From Antitrichia curtipendula (taxonomy: Eukaryota > Streptophyta > Bryopsida > Hypnales > Leucodontaceae), in assembly GCA_951230915.1 (NCBI GenBank), contig OX579638.1, forward strand, positions 23,826,696-23,890,695: DNA of 64,000 nt, given 5' to 3'. The notes beneath the pieces were generated by a model. That model worked only from the letters and a program-made list of their open reading frames with translations, made no database searches and was not told where the DNA came from. Positions 1-11,504 of this stretch are shown here, in pieces (the first letter of the stretch is position 1; every line of letters begins with the position of its first letter). Made by a program: the position numbers and the translations under genes.

Positions 1-12
1 TGCTCTGTTGTT

Positions 13-864
13 TTGGGGCTCGGGTTTCGGATTGTTGGTGTTGGTGTTGGTTTGGATTGCCAAAAAACAATGGTTGACCAAAGAAATGCAAGGAGAGGAA
101 GAGGAATGCACAGGCCCGGACCTGCTGAGAGAGAAAGGACAAGGGAGGAGAAGAGACTGTGGGAGGCGGAGCGGAAAAGGGATTACCGTAGACGTAAGAG
201 AGAGAGGGACTTAGAAGTAGCCGCCGAAGTTGAGAGGGAGCGAGAAAGACGGGAAAGTGCGGTTTGTAATAGAATTGCTAGCGTAGAAGGAGAGACAAAT
301 GCTCGTGACGTTAGGAGAGCTGTGCACTGCATTGTCGGAGCCGTGAAGCAAACCCTTCAAGCGTTCCCTGGCCCTAAAGCGAAAGAAGTTGTGTTGCGGA
401 AGGTGTGGGAGCATCCTGTTACAACGGAGGTTTTTCCAGAACATTTGCGAAGGTCTAATGCGGAGATGGAGATCTTGTCGGGATTGGTGCAAACCCTAGG
501 GGAGGTGAAGCAACCCCGAACAACGGCAGAGCTGGCCACAAAGCACGCAATTTTGACGGCTGTGGTGAGTGCAGGAAACAAGGAGTCGTTACGCAAGAAG
601 GCTCGTGTTTTGAACATTCATCATCGCAATGTTTTTGCTGCGATCGAACGGAGAAGGAAGATGAGCACTGCAGCGAAGTTTCAGTGGATGCTGTCAGTTT
701 GAGCCATTCGTGCAGACGTCTTGAGCCCTGTTACTAAAGAGATCGTCATAGCGTGGTGGTGTTCCGAGACACGGATGAGCCCAAATCGAAAAGAGGTGGT
801 CAAGAAGAGCCTTGGTGGCGACTTATCGGAGACACAAGCTGCGCAATACCTCCTAGAAACACAT
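13..864 (+). pseudogene. RNase H-like transposase gene, exon 1 (N-terminal part), nonsense-mutated
   Basis: First visible exon of a transposase-like gene that continues at 2363. The N-terminus (an ATG at 13 or 70) is very rich in Arg and Glu. It is followed by a helical region and the block WWCSETRMSPNRKEVVKK, which precedes the catalytic part in this eukaryotic family. An in-frame TGA at 700-702 interrupts an otherwise continuous frame up to the donor (CAT|GTAACA after 864). The exon ends in phase 0, matching exon 2. The TGA could be a decayed CGA. The gene may start upstream of the window. The family is recognised by motif order from general knowledge; I cannot give it a firm superfamily name. 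Confidence 0.7.
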
Positions 865-884
865 GTAACATTGCGGATCCAAAT

Positions 885-1290
885 TGCGCATACAGTTTTA
901 GGGTTCAGGGGATCTCTGTGATGCTCAAATTGGACCTGCTGAATTGTTGGCAAGCACAAATTGTGCATACAGTTTTAGGGTTTACAGGATCTCGGTGATG
1001 CTCAAGTCCTACTTGCTGAATTGTGCGTACAGGTTTAGGGTGTAGAGGATCTCGGTGATGCTCGATTTTTACTTCCTGAATTGTGCGTACAGATTTAGGG
1101 TTCAGAGGATCTTGGTGATGCTCAAGTTTTACTTGCTGAATTGTGCGTATAGGTTTGGGGTTCAGAGGATCTCGGTGATGCTGAAGTTTTACTTGCTGAA
1201 TTGTTGGCAAACCCAAATTGTGCGTACAGGTTTTGGATTTAGGGGATCTCGGTGATGCTCAAAGTTTACCTGCTGAATTATTGGCAAGTC
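885..1290. repeat. Minisatellite, about 60-bp unit, about 7 copies, in transposase intron
   Basis: Imperfect head-to-tail copies of a unit containing GGATCTCGGTGATGCTCAAG followed by a TTGCTGAATTGTGCG segment. Some units carry an extra block of about 15 bp (TTGGCAAGCACAAA). The array lies entirely inside the intron 865-2362 of the transposase-like gene. Confidence 0.85.
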
Positions 1291-1744
1291 TGTACTCTTG
1301 AAGATTTAGGGTAGTGTTGTACACCTTAGTATAAAATTTGCACTGCCTTCTTCATAGCAATGCACCTTTGGATTACGAAGGACTTCATAGTCACTCCACA
1401 TATGCTGTAGGGAGTATTGAATAGCCAACGGGTTTGGAGGTAATGCTTGTAGACGTCACGATACCTATAGGGACTCCATATGTCTTCTTGGAAGTTTTTC
1501 AAAGCTACAGGTCTGTCTATTATCATGTGTAGTTCACGGGAGCAGCAGGACCTTTAAGGGATTTTTTGTCCAGTTTAGGTACATTGAGGTAGCCTTGGCA
1601 GTGTTTTAGGAACAGTAGGGATCTCATAGTGACTCAATGTATCCGTTAGGGATTTTTTAAAGACTAAGTAGAAGGGGGCCATGCTTGTGGACTTCACGGT
1701 GGTGGTATGATTTTACAGGGACTTTGGGGACTATTTAGAGACAT
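1291..1744. other. Intron sequence without recognised features
   Basis: Remainder of the transposase intron between the two tandem arrays. I see no coding potential, only scattered GGGACTC-like fragments that resemble the downstream repeat unit. Confidence 0.5.
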
Positions 1745-2290
1745 TTTTCTCTCTCTCTGGCTTTAGAGTGACTACCAAGGACCTAGAGGACCTCAGTGGG
1801 ACTCGATTAGGCAGAAATTTGAGAGGACTTCCTAGGGACTCGGGGGACAGTTTGGAAACATTGTGCTGTCTCTGGCTTCGTGATGACTACCAAGGACCTA
1901 CAGGATCTCAGAGGGACTCGATTTCACTGAAATTTGGTAGGACTTCCTAGGGACTCGGGGGACAGTTTGGAAACATTGTGCTGTCTCTGGCTTCGTGATG
2001 ACTACCAAGGACCTACAGGATCTCAGAGGGACTCGATTTCACTGAAATTTGGTAGGACTTCCTAGGGACTCGGGGGACAGTTTGGAAACATTTTGCTGTC
2101 TCTGGCTTCGTGATGACTACCAAGGACCTACAGGATCTCAGAGGGACTCAATTTCACTGAAATTTGGTAGGACTTCCTAGGGACTCGGGGGACAATTTAG
2201 ATACATTGTGCTGTCCTTGGCTTTTTGATGACTAACAAGGGAATAGAGGACCTTAGAGGGACTCGATTTGGAAGAAACTTGGACTTCAGA
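1745..2290. repeat. Minisatellite, about 115-bp unit, about 5 copies
   Basis: Tandem units anchored by CTGGCTTCGTGATGACTACC, which recurs at about 1871, 1987 and 2102. Diverged first and last copies lie near 1757 and 2219. The central three units are nearly identical. The array ends about 70 bp before the acceptor of exon 2, so it enlarges the same intron as the 60-bp array. Confidence 0.88.
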
Positions 2291-2362
2291 CCACCTTCAT
2301 GCAAATACATTCAATTGTATGTGGTATGACTTCTGGCCCTAACGTTTCCTAGTTCTGTGCAG

Positions 2363-4318
2363 ATGGAGTTCTTCATGCGATTTCAGGAAGCAAACCCAAC
2401 GGTGATAGTAGGGAAGAGGATGTTTGATTCTTTGAAGCCGTTTTTTATTAAGGCTCTGAAGGAGAGAAATGTTTGTTGCTGCATTTATCACGTGGAAATG
2501 GATGGACTTCGAATTGCATTTAATTTCATGCGCTTGAAGTCAGGATTCCATAATTCTAAAATCTGTGAATGTTTTTGTGAGGAGGTATGTCAGCCAGAAG
2601 GGGAAGAGGTGTGTGCTTGCCCCGAGCCATGCCGTGACAGTGACCATGTGTGCTGCAAAGGCAGATATCTAACCTATGCAGGTACCACTGAATTGATAGA
2701 GGCGATACTGTGTCCTCGTGAAGAATTTCATGAGTATCATAGAAGAGCCTGCATATACGGAGAATGCAGTGAGTGTGGGGTGGATTTTCTGCCGTTGTGT
2801 CCTCGTGAGGTTGCTGGGGAGTCGGAGGCTAAGGTGCAATGGAAGCACTTTGCCATGCAAGAAATAACGACAAAGAGGGGTGAAACACGCAAGAAATTGC
2901 AGCTTGTGTACAAGGTTACATCATCAAATGAGTTCTTGTCTTATTTTAAGCCAAAATTGCAATTCTTTGTTCAACATTCTTTTGTAGCTAAATGGCAAGA
3001 TCGTCAATTCAGAAATTGTTTGGAGAACTTTCCCGAGGACTCTATCGTGTCGGTGGTGGATTTTGCCGAAAACTACAGTTTTGAAGTCCAAAACGAAGTG
3101 CAATCTATGCATTGGCACAGCTACTAGGTTTCAATTCTTGTACATATCACCTGGATGCGAAATCCAAATCCAGATCCCCATGACGAGTCCTCTCGTACCA
3201 TTATGAAGTACCATTTCTATGTTTCTGATGATAAACAACATGATTCCTATTTTGTACAGCATTGTTTGATGCTACATTGGGATGATCTTGTGGCTACTGG
3301 CTTTGTGCCAAAACGGCATTTCATTTGGTCTGACGGTTGTAGCTCTCAGTTTAAGAGTAAAATACCGTGGTATTTTGTGAGTTGGTACCCCCAGATTACA
3401 AGCGGGTGCACATGTCTGTGGAGTTTCTTCGGGTCAGGGCATGGTAAAGGCCCGCACGACGGGGCTGGGGCAGTGCTAAAGCGGTACATTCGGCAAGCCC
3501 AGCTTGATGCCTTCGGGCCCCAACTTCAGAATGCACAGGACATTGTGTCATTGTTACGTGCAAAGTTGAGTGGGCGGCCTGAAACTTGCTCCACGTACAC
3601 CGAGAAGAGACTTGTTCACTGAACGTTTTGGCACATTTGGGAGGGTGATATTGATAGGGTCACGGAGTATGTGTGTGACACGATTGCAGGAACACGAGAC
3701 TTGCATTCCGTGAGATCAGTCTCCGAAATGGACGTTCACAAATTGTTGAAGAGGTCACTTGCCTGCTTCTGTTCTGCTTGTATGGTAGAGGATTGGGGAA
3801 ACTGTGTCAATCGTGAGTGGTGTCGTGATTGGACTGTGGAGGTACTTCAAACAGATACAGTAGGTTATGTTCAGGCTACAATGGCAGATGCTTTTATGTT
3901 GGACTTGTGGGATGATTATGGGACAGATGGTGCATACTTAGCGTCTTGTTTGCAGCTCGGGGATAATTTTGCAACACAGGCGGAGGCAAACAATGACGAG
4001 GGGGTAGATTTCTACCTCTTGCTCTGCACCAAGCAGCCTTACATTGCGGAGAAGCCCTTCACATGTGCCTGGGGCGAAAGATTTGTGATTGGGGACATGG
4101 TTGTGGAGGCGAAGTATTATCAGAAGTGGGGATCTGGGGCCCAAAACTATGTGTACTTAGCAAAATCTGAGACATCTCATGTTCATCCTTCAGATATTAG
4201 AGCACTGAAATTTCCTTTAGTGCCTCAGATCCACAGAGTTCAAGGGAATGATCCCGTCTATGCATTGCCAATACCTGTTGAAGGTAGGATTAGGCACGCG
4301 ATGTGGATGGTAGATTAG
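2363..4318 (+). pseudogene. RNase H-like (DDE-type) transposase gene, exon 2 (catalytic part), two nonsense codons
   Basis: Continuation of the exon ending at 864. The acceptor is TTCTGTGCAG|ATGGAG and the phase is 0 on both sides. The frame is continuous from 2363 to the stop at 4318 except for TAG at 3125-3127 and TGA at 3620-3622. In order it shows a Cys-rich zinc-binding region (CECFCEEVCQPEGEEVCACP and following, about residues 75-110 of the exon), the acidic block VVDFAENYSFEVQNEVQS, the second acidic block IWSDGCSSQFKSK, and GSGHGKGPHDGAGAV. These three blocks are spaced like the catalytic acidic residues of an RNase H-fold transposase. The C-terminal 215 residues look like an unrelated accessory domain. 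The TAG sits where related proteins have Gln (HSYQVSI), so CAG to TAG is likely. The gene would have encoded a nuclear DNA-cutting enzyme and is now inactive. Confidence 0.78.
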
Positions 4319-6470
4319 TACACATTTCTTCTTATAGTTGTGTTTTAGTTATGTTTTATTTTTGAAGACCTAGCTTCTAGAGTGTTTAGGACTTTGTAAA
4401 TTAATATATAATACACAATGATGTCAATGTGCTTTTCAGCTGAACACCTCAGATTTCCTAGGCTTTCATGTTTCATTCAAGTGACTTCAATATAGTTGGC
4501 CAGTGCATGCATGCATCATGTGAGTGATGGATTCTCATTCACATGAAAACAACCTTTGGGATTTTGGACAAATGGGACAATGTAGGACATAAAATGGCTG
4601 CAGAAAACAAATGTGCTCCCCATTTTTGTGACTTGCTCCCCATTTGATTGAATTGACAAATCCCCGGTTTTTAATTGCTCCCTATTTTTTTAAATTGCTC
4701 ATATTTTTGGATAATTACTCTCTTTCAGAAGTTCTCATAATTTATTTTGGATCATCTTTAAGCCATTGTCATTGAGTTTGGAATCTTTGAAGACTCCCAT
4801 TTCTAGTTGGATTTTATAAAAATCAATGAATAAATTTACGATAAAAATCTCATAGAGTTTGGACTGCCTAAATTTGCGCTCAACCCTTTGAAAATTGAAA
4901 TTCTTTTTCCCGATATCTTACGGGAAACACCCATTAAAGATTGCAAATAAGTGCTTGGCAATATTAAAATTTCTGTTTTCACAAAAGCCTTCACATGACC
5001 ATTACTATTTCCGGTAAAGTAATATTGTGCATGAAAACAAGTGCATGACCATTTTTACATGTGTTCAAAAAAATGCAACATTACATAAAATGCCACTAGC
5101 CGTTTGCGTGGGACTGATGTGTTCAAAAAAATGTAAAATTACATAAAATGCCCCTAGCGAAATCACATGTGCGGACCATTTCATGTGAAGAAATGGAGAT
5201 TCAAGGAAAAAAATGGGGAAAGGAATGAAATGGGGAAAGAAAGAAATTGTATGAGGCCCAAAATCGTAAAGGCAAAGAATAGGGAACATCAATTAAGAGG
5301 ATTGCCATGAACCCCTCCCCATTCCCCTAATTTTATTTATACAAATTGAAATGAAATGGGTCCTTCTAATTGAATTAGATCTATAGGGACTTTAAAATTA
5401 GCTTAGGATTATATGAATGTGAATTCAAATAATGGAGTCTAGGGCTCAAGTGTGACATTGATATTGAACCCCAATTTCAAAAATTAAAATGCTCCAATTA
5501 CTTCCAACTACTTTAAAAATAGTAGGACTTTAAAGAATGGGAATATCTCAACTCAATACATTTATATGACTTATGTCCTTCTCCCAGAGCCCTTAAACCT
5601 AAAAATGGAATTTCAACAAAAGGGGTCCCGAAGGCCAATTTTCAATTCCAACCATGAGTTTTAGCTCCGGTTGTCACATCCCATTGACCTCCGGGGTTGT
5701 CTTAGCATCATTAATTAGGTCCTCTTATAGTGGCCCATCCAGACTAATCCAAAAATTATGGGATAATTGGACTCTATTAGGCTTGACTTGTACATGGTAT
5801 CCTCTGATAGGTTTTGGTAAATATATCATGAACCAATATTATTATCACTGAGTGTCAAAGTGCTATTTATTTTTCTTTTGGCATCACTTGAGTATGAAAT
5901 TAAAATGTCATGATGTCTAATTAGCCATGTGAAACGGCCTCTCATATTTTATTTATTTATTTAGTTGGGGAGGTGAATGGTCAAATTACTACCTAGGGAA
6001 TTTGAATGGTTGCCTTTATGGCTCAAATTTGGTAAGTACTTGTATCTACACCAAGCTTTATTGGCCCTCACTAACTCTCAATGTTTGTAGAATTTTTGTG
6101 GATCTACTCCCTTTGCCGGGTTTTAAAATGAATTCACCAATATGGTCCACAAAGTCAGAAGTTCATGAACACCTATTTTTTACAAGAAGGTACTTCAATA
6201 TGAAATTTCATTTGTTAGTCATACAAGGAAGCACAATGAATTCTACTTATATTAGGTGGGTGAAATAGAGATGTATCATCAAGCTATAAATGACTGAATA
6301 AATTAATGACTGAATAAATTTAATACAAAATCCTCCCGTCCTTTGCAACTTCTACGTTGACATAATAATTAAACACATGTGACCCCCCCCCCCCCAAGTG
6401 GTAATGTTTAGGGTTGTTCTTCAGAGCGCTAGTTCTAGATGTTCACATAATTTATAGGCCTAGTTTTTTT
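4319..6470. other. AT-rich intergenic DNA
   Basis: No convincing coding region. It contains a short direct repeat around 5065-5155 (TGTTCAAAAAAATG followed by TACATAAAATGCC), homopolymer runs and a 13-base C run near 6383-6395. The first few hundred bases presumably hold the 3' untranslated region of the upstream transposase gene. Confidence 0.6.
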
Positions 6471-6741
6471 GGTTCACATAATACTTATGTGAACATAAAA
6501 CAAGTGTCCTTGGGGCACTTAATTAAAGGACTGTTTTTTTTATAGTCACCTAATACTTATGTGAACATAAAACAAGTGTCCTTGGGGCACTTAATTAAAA
6601 GACTGTTTTTTTTATAGTTCACCTAATACTTATGTGAACATAAAACAAGTGTCCTTGGGGCACTTAATTAAAGGATTTTTTTTTTTTTTGGTTCACATAA
6701 TACTTATGTGAACATAAAACAAGTGTCCTTGGGGCACTTAA
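6471..6741. repeat. Tandem array of palindrome-bearing units, about 73 bp, four copies
   Basis: Each unit starts with a near-perfect inverted repeat, TTCACATAA-TAC-TTATGTGAA, then AACAAGTGTCCTTGGGGCAC and a T-rich run. Copies begin near 6473, 6545, 6620 and 6692. Two of the inverted repeats have lost one arm base (CACCTAA). Each unit could form a small hairpin. No gene is associated. Confidence 0.85.
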
Positions 6742-7664
6742 ACAATACCATTTTTTTTCTGCAAGGCTGGGACCCATGAAAGACCGACTATCCTAAGGGG
6801 ATTTTGTTCAATTCCCTTGTTTGGTCTGCTAGGGTGGGAATATCTTCATCTAATGAAGGACTTGCTGAATACCATGTCCAAATAAAAGAACTAGGTCCTT
6901 TTCATGTGCCTTTTGGAGATTTCCATTTTATAAAATTAAAGCAAGTGGAGGTTATCCAGATCCGGATTTCTGCATCAATTCACCGAATTCCCGATACTAT
7001 CGGAATCCAGGATCCATACACTGCTCATGCTTCATCTGTAGGAAACAAAGAACCTTCTCTTCACACATGCATGACTTGGAAGTACAATTGGACCTAAACA
7101 ATTCAAGCCCCCCAAGGAGACATACAAATTCAAAACGAGGCAGCTCATTTAGTTCACACAAAGCAGCAGTAAACAATTCGGTAACAAAATAGTGCCTCAA
7201 AAATAATTGGTAAAGTGCAATTTTGTTGCATGTTAAATTTATTTGAAGTCTTTCACCGTATGGAAAGATTTCTAATGAAAACAACCATTCATACACATTA
7301 CAATAGTCTCCATATACTACATGAGGTGGACTCCTCTATTCTGACTACAATGTTGTGGCAATAGTTGTCCCTTCCTGCGCTAACCCCAAAAATGAACATC
7401 TCCACTTCTAAGCCTCTCTCTCCCAAAAAAATTTCCATGGCGGGCATGTCTAAAAAGGCATCCATTAGTAACATTAGCATGTAAAGAAGAACTCAACAAA
7501 GACCTTGACCTGAAAAAATGCAATATTAAAAAATTAAAACAACATTCAAAGAACCTGTTGGCTGTGCTAGCCATTCTAGCATTACTCCGTCGAGCAAATC
7601 ACCTGTCCCCCAAAGAGATGTCAAATGTTAACATTGCAAGCCAAATCAGTAAACGTGTATAGCA
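6742..7664. other. Intergenic DNA, no supported gene
   Basis: Open frames of up to 99 codons occur on both strands but show no recognisable motif or compositional signal. I treat the stretch as non-coding. Confidence 0.5.
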
Positions 7665-8038
7665 AAATCAAAGGACCACCAAGATCACATTACTACAAGC
7701 AAAACCCTTTGACCAGGAAGATCACAGGAGTACGAGCAAAACCAAAGGACCAGCAAGATTACAGGAGTCTGAGCAAACTCTTAGAAAAACACCATCACAG
7801 GAGTAACAGCTCACTGAAGGGACCACCAAGATCAACAAAATAGGAGCAAACAGAAAAGACCAACAAGATCAAAGGAGTAGGAGCAAACTTAAAGACAAAC
7901 AACATCACGGGAGTAGGGGCAAACTGAAAGGACCAGCAACATCACCGGAATAGGAATAAACTGAAAGGACCAGCAAGATCATAGGAGTACGAGCAAATCG
8001 AAAGGACCAGCAGAATCATAGGAGTAGACGCAAAATGA
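7665..8038. repeat. Minisatellite, about 37-bp unit, about 10 copies
   Basis: Degenerate tandem units built on AAAGGACCAGCAAGATCA followed by CAGGAGTACGAGCAAAA. Units are about 36-38 bp with substitutions but few length changes. The array ends about 120 bp downstream of the stop codon of the minus-strand zinc-finger gene at 8162. Confidence 0.88.
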
Positions 8039-8161
8039 AAACACTATCAAGCTCAAGGGACCAGTTCACTCACGCCATTGCAGGGACTATAAGCATACAA
8101 GTATCACGTGGAAATGGATTGCTGAACACGGGTTTATCACTCACGCTCCCACACCTACTTC

Positions 8162-8676
8162 TCATCTGAGCGATAATTTCTCCTTCGTTGAAGATCTAGT
8201 ATGTCGTTTAAGGGCTTGGGCTAAACGGTCTGCTCTGCCCTTCTTCTGGGAGCTCTCTTTCTTTTTCTTCTTGGCAGGTGATTCGGCCACTTGATCAGAA
8301 GGTAGCCCGTCATCAGACCGGCTGGGATCCGAGTTTGCCATCCCTTGCTCATCGTCCTGAAATTCTGCACCCACATTTTCAACACTGGGGACCTCTACCG
8401 AAAGACAAACACCATGCAAGGATTTCCTCACACCAGTCCTTCGACCTGTGCTGTCAATAGCCTGTATTTCAGGTGTTTTTTGAGGGGCATCTTCTGATTC
8501 TGTAGGAGTACCGTCCTCCTCAAGAACTGGCGATGCAATGATGCCACGACTTTGAAGGAGACCGCCCGTGTTGTTTCGGATGCTTCCTACCGACGGGCTC
8601 ACAGTACTCGACCTATTGCCTGCAGCATGTCTCCTAGACTGAGTAGAAAAAGTGAGAGAAGTCCATGCTTGCAAAT
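8162..8676 (-). pseudogene. Coiled-coil/RING-like zinc-finger gene, exon 2 (C-terminal tail)
   Basis: C-terminal exon of the gene starting at 11183. The acceptor is TTTCTCCGCAG and the exon begins with two bases that complete the single G left by exon 1 (phase 1), giving an Asp codon. That phase match supports the splice. The tail is hydrophilic and probably disordered, Ser- and acid-rich. It ends with a lysine run (SPAKKKKKESSQKKGRA) that looks like a nuclear localisation signal. The exon itself is open to its TGA at 8162. Confidence 0.6.
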
Positions 8677-9611
8677 CTGCGGAGAAACAACGGAGCATCG
8701 ATGTCAAAAAACTTGGCCCAAAATACTAATAGTATTGCTATAGGAACTGCTATGACTGTCTTTAGAATTCATGGTCGAAAATGGACTGAAACACCTCCAT
8801 TGAGGTACATTTCAAGGATAATTCATAGAATACAGTGGAGATTCTATAGACTCCTATGTCCAATTGAGGACTTCCTATACTCTCAGTAGGACTACCATTC
8901 ACAACCTTAACCTGTCAAAGCACCCTCAACCACTTTGAAGGACTAGTAGTGATCCTTGTAGTTCGAGAATGAGTATTGAGGACATCAATGACTTCATTTG
9001 GGCCTACAAAACATGTCCATGGACTAAAATGCAATGCACATGCTGTTCTAGGGAAGGGAAGGGGAAGTAGTGACATATTCGTGGTACGTTGAGGACCTTG
9101 CCTACCTGTAGACAGTCATTTGAACCAATTCAGGACTTTCTATCCACTCTCAAGAACTGTCATTGACTCCAATTCACTATAGATGGTGTTTTGGGGAGGA
9201 GTGGCTAATGTAATGACGTATAGTGTGGTACTTAGGACTATGGCTACCTTTGCACAATCCTTCTGCACAATCAAAGACTGTAAGCCCAAGTGTATACCTC
9301 AGACATGGCACGCGTTGGAAAGGGTGGACTCTTGTGTCCTACAGAGGACACCATAGGACTGCTTCAAGACTTATAGGACGCAAGAAATTCCAATGAGAAC
9401 TTCACCGTAAGCCCTAGGTTACACTTCCAACAGTAAGAATTCTAAGGTGATCGCCAACGCCTCTAAGACTCTTTCGTGGACTAGTTTGTGACAATACGGG
9501 ACCTTGACTTGTCCACGCATCCTAAACCCTGTGCTCCTATATTCAATTTGCCAAATTCAACACAAACTAAAATGAACAGCAAGTGAACTCCCAAAAATGC
9601 AAAGAACTCAC
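8677..9611 (-). other. Intron of the zinc-finger gene (935 bp)
   Basis: On the minus strand the donor is GTGAGT (9611 downwards) and the acceptor CCGCAG (ends 8677). The sequence has many short GGACT/AGTCC-like fragments but no clear tandem array and no coding frame that continues either exon. Confidence 0.55.
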
Positions 9612-11183
9612 CGGAACCTTCGACATCACCCCCAAACCGTCCTTCATCGGCAGTCCATCCTGAGGATGCTCCAGGCACAGCCGAGGGATTCTTTATTCCT
9701 GAACTTGACCACCATTGCTCATGCATCTCCTTTGCACAGTCCTTCAAAAAGCACTTAGTGGAACTGGAAAAGTGAGTCCATGCACACCAAGAATGATATG
9801 CGTGCATGCAAGAGGCAATTTTGCAATTCCAAGTAGGCTCAAAACCTCGCAAGCAAAACGGACACTCAGATACCAAGAAAGAAATTGCAACAGGCCTACT
9901 GTCCTCAGGATCTAAATTCACAAATGGTATTGGGGAGGAAAAAAACCAGGCCTTTGGAACCCTAACTTCATTCGATTCATCTGAGCCTCCAAAGCAGCCT
10001 TGTGCATCTTCCAGATTGCTAACCTATCCTCTCCCAACTGCCATCTCTCTTGTGCAGCCGACAATTGTTTCAGTGCAGAATCTTGGGTTGAGACCCCTAA
10101 TCTACGAAGGCTCTCAAAAGCCTTCTTCACATTTATCTCGGAATCAATGCCCTTCCGAAGTTCTTCAACCCGATTCAAAATTGAAGCCACTGCGCCCTCA
10201 TCGATCGAGGTGACCTCACGCAATCGGGACTCCTCGACAGTCTTCTCCTGTAACTCTCGCTCCAACTCCGACAATCTCCCCGAACTGGACTTCAACAGCA
10301 TGTCCTGGTATTTGATTTGCCCCAACACACGGAAGTTTTCCATGGCGGCATCCTCTTTCTTTTTTTCTAAAGATTTGACAACTTCAGTTGAACCTACCAA
10401 ACCCCTCTCTAGCGAACTGATGTACTCGGACCATTCTCCAACCGACTTGTGCTCGCGGAGATCACTCAAACACTTATTGCTACTTTCGGGCATCGTTTCG
10501 AGAAGCTTACCGTCAATGAGAAGAGGCCCACCCAATTTTGGATCTGGGGTTTGCAACGCTGGCCGTAATGTCGGGGCGCCTCGTCCAACAACGTCAGCGC
10601 TGATCTTGTTGTTGTCACGACCAATTGAAATGCTTCCGGCTTTCCTCTCCGCTTCACGGTTTCTACTACTCACGCGATTGCGGCAAGTCCACTCGGCAAA
10701 CACAGCCCAGTTTACGGCCTTATCACCCTTCAGTTTTTGGTACACAAATCCACGCGCCTCAGACTTGTTAATCTGGTGATTGTTTGGGACCCCAGCACGT
10801 TGGTGAGTGACCATCCAAAGATGCTCGACTTTCCTAATCAACTCCTCGTCTTCAGTGTGGCTGTATCTGTAGCCATTCCGATTGATAAGAGGCCCAAAAC
10901 ATTTCTCAACATCCTCTTCCTTCAAGTGCAACCCTATCACTAATCGCTTTGGATTGGCGCCCTCATTGCTTAGACTGTACTTCTCGGCAAATGTTTTTCT
11001 TGAAACTGGATTACTGCCATCAAACACAAGCTCCGGCACCTCGGCATAGTAAGGATCTACGTAAGAAACGGGATTTTCTAATTCTAACTTTGCTGGCCTC
11101 AACTCGCTCTTCACTGACAAAGACTCTAACCGCGCTGAGTTTCCAATGTCCACAGCATTCCCTGCCTCCACCATATCCGCCAT
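9612..11183 (-). pseudogene. Coiled-coil plus RING-like zinc-finger gene, exon 1, one frameshift
   Basis: A gene I do not recognise by name. Residues 1-190 look globular (WMVTHQRAGVPNN, WAVFAEWTCRNR). About residues 210-410 are strongly helical with repeated Glu/Lys/Leu, typical of a coiled coil. A frameshift in a T7/C-rich run near 9940 separates this from the next block, ECPFCLRGFEPTWNCKIASC, then MHAYHSWC and CFLKDC. The Cys/His spacing resembles a RING-type zinc finger that holds two metal ions. Restoring one base in the run makes the two parts continuous. Exon 1 ends at 9612 with a good GTGAGT donor. The start is taken at MADMVEAG (11183); an ATG at 11201 is also in frame. The role is unknown. 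Its position among transposase genes suggests an element-borne accessory gene. Confidence 0.65.
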
Positions 11184-11504
11184 ATTTGAACAAAAATACA
11201 AACAACACCGACTAGAATACGAACCAGAGCTATGACAATGAGTATAATCAAAAACCTCAACGGTACCTCCAGGAAAACTCCCTCTCGTAAACCTCCGACT
11301 TCAGACTGAACGGCACCCTCTTCTCCGTCGTCCGATCAAAGATCTACGGCCCACAACAAACCCTAAGCAGTACTCACGGCCCCCCTGGGAGCCCAGTGCC
11401 CGCATCTGTCCCTTGTGGCGCGATGAAAAAAAATAGAACATCGTAGAAATCTTGGACTTTACATGAGACAGTAGCTGCCGCTTTTGATACGGTCGACCAT
11501 GCAT
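11184..11504. other. Short intergenic region between two minus-strand genes
   Basis: About 320 bp between the start of the zinc-finger gene and the end of the kinase pseudogene. It must hold the promoter of the former, but no TATA box or GC-rich array like the one at 13.1 kb is evident. Confidence 0.4.
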
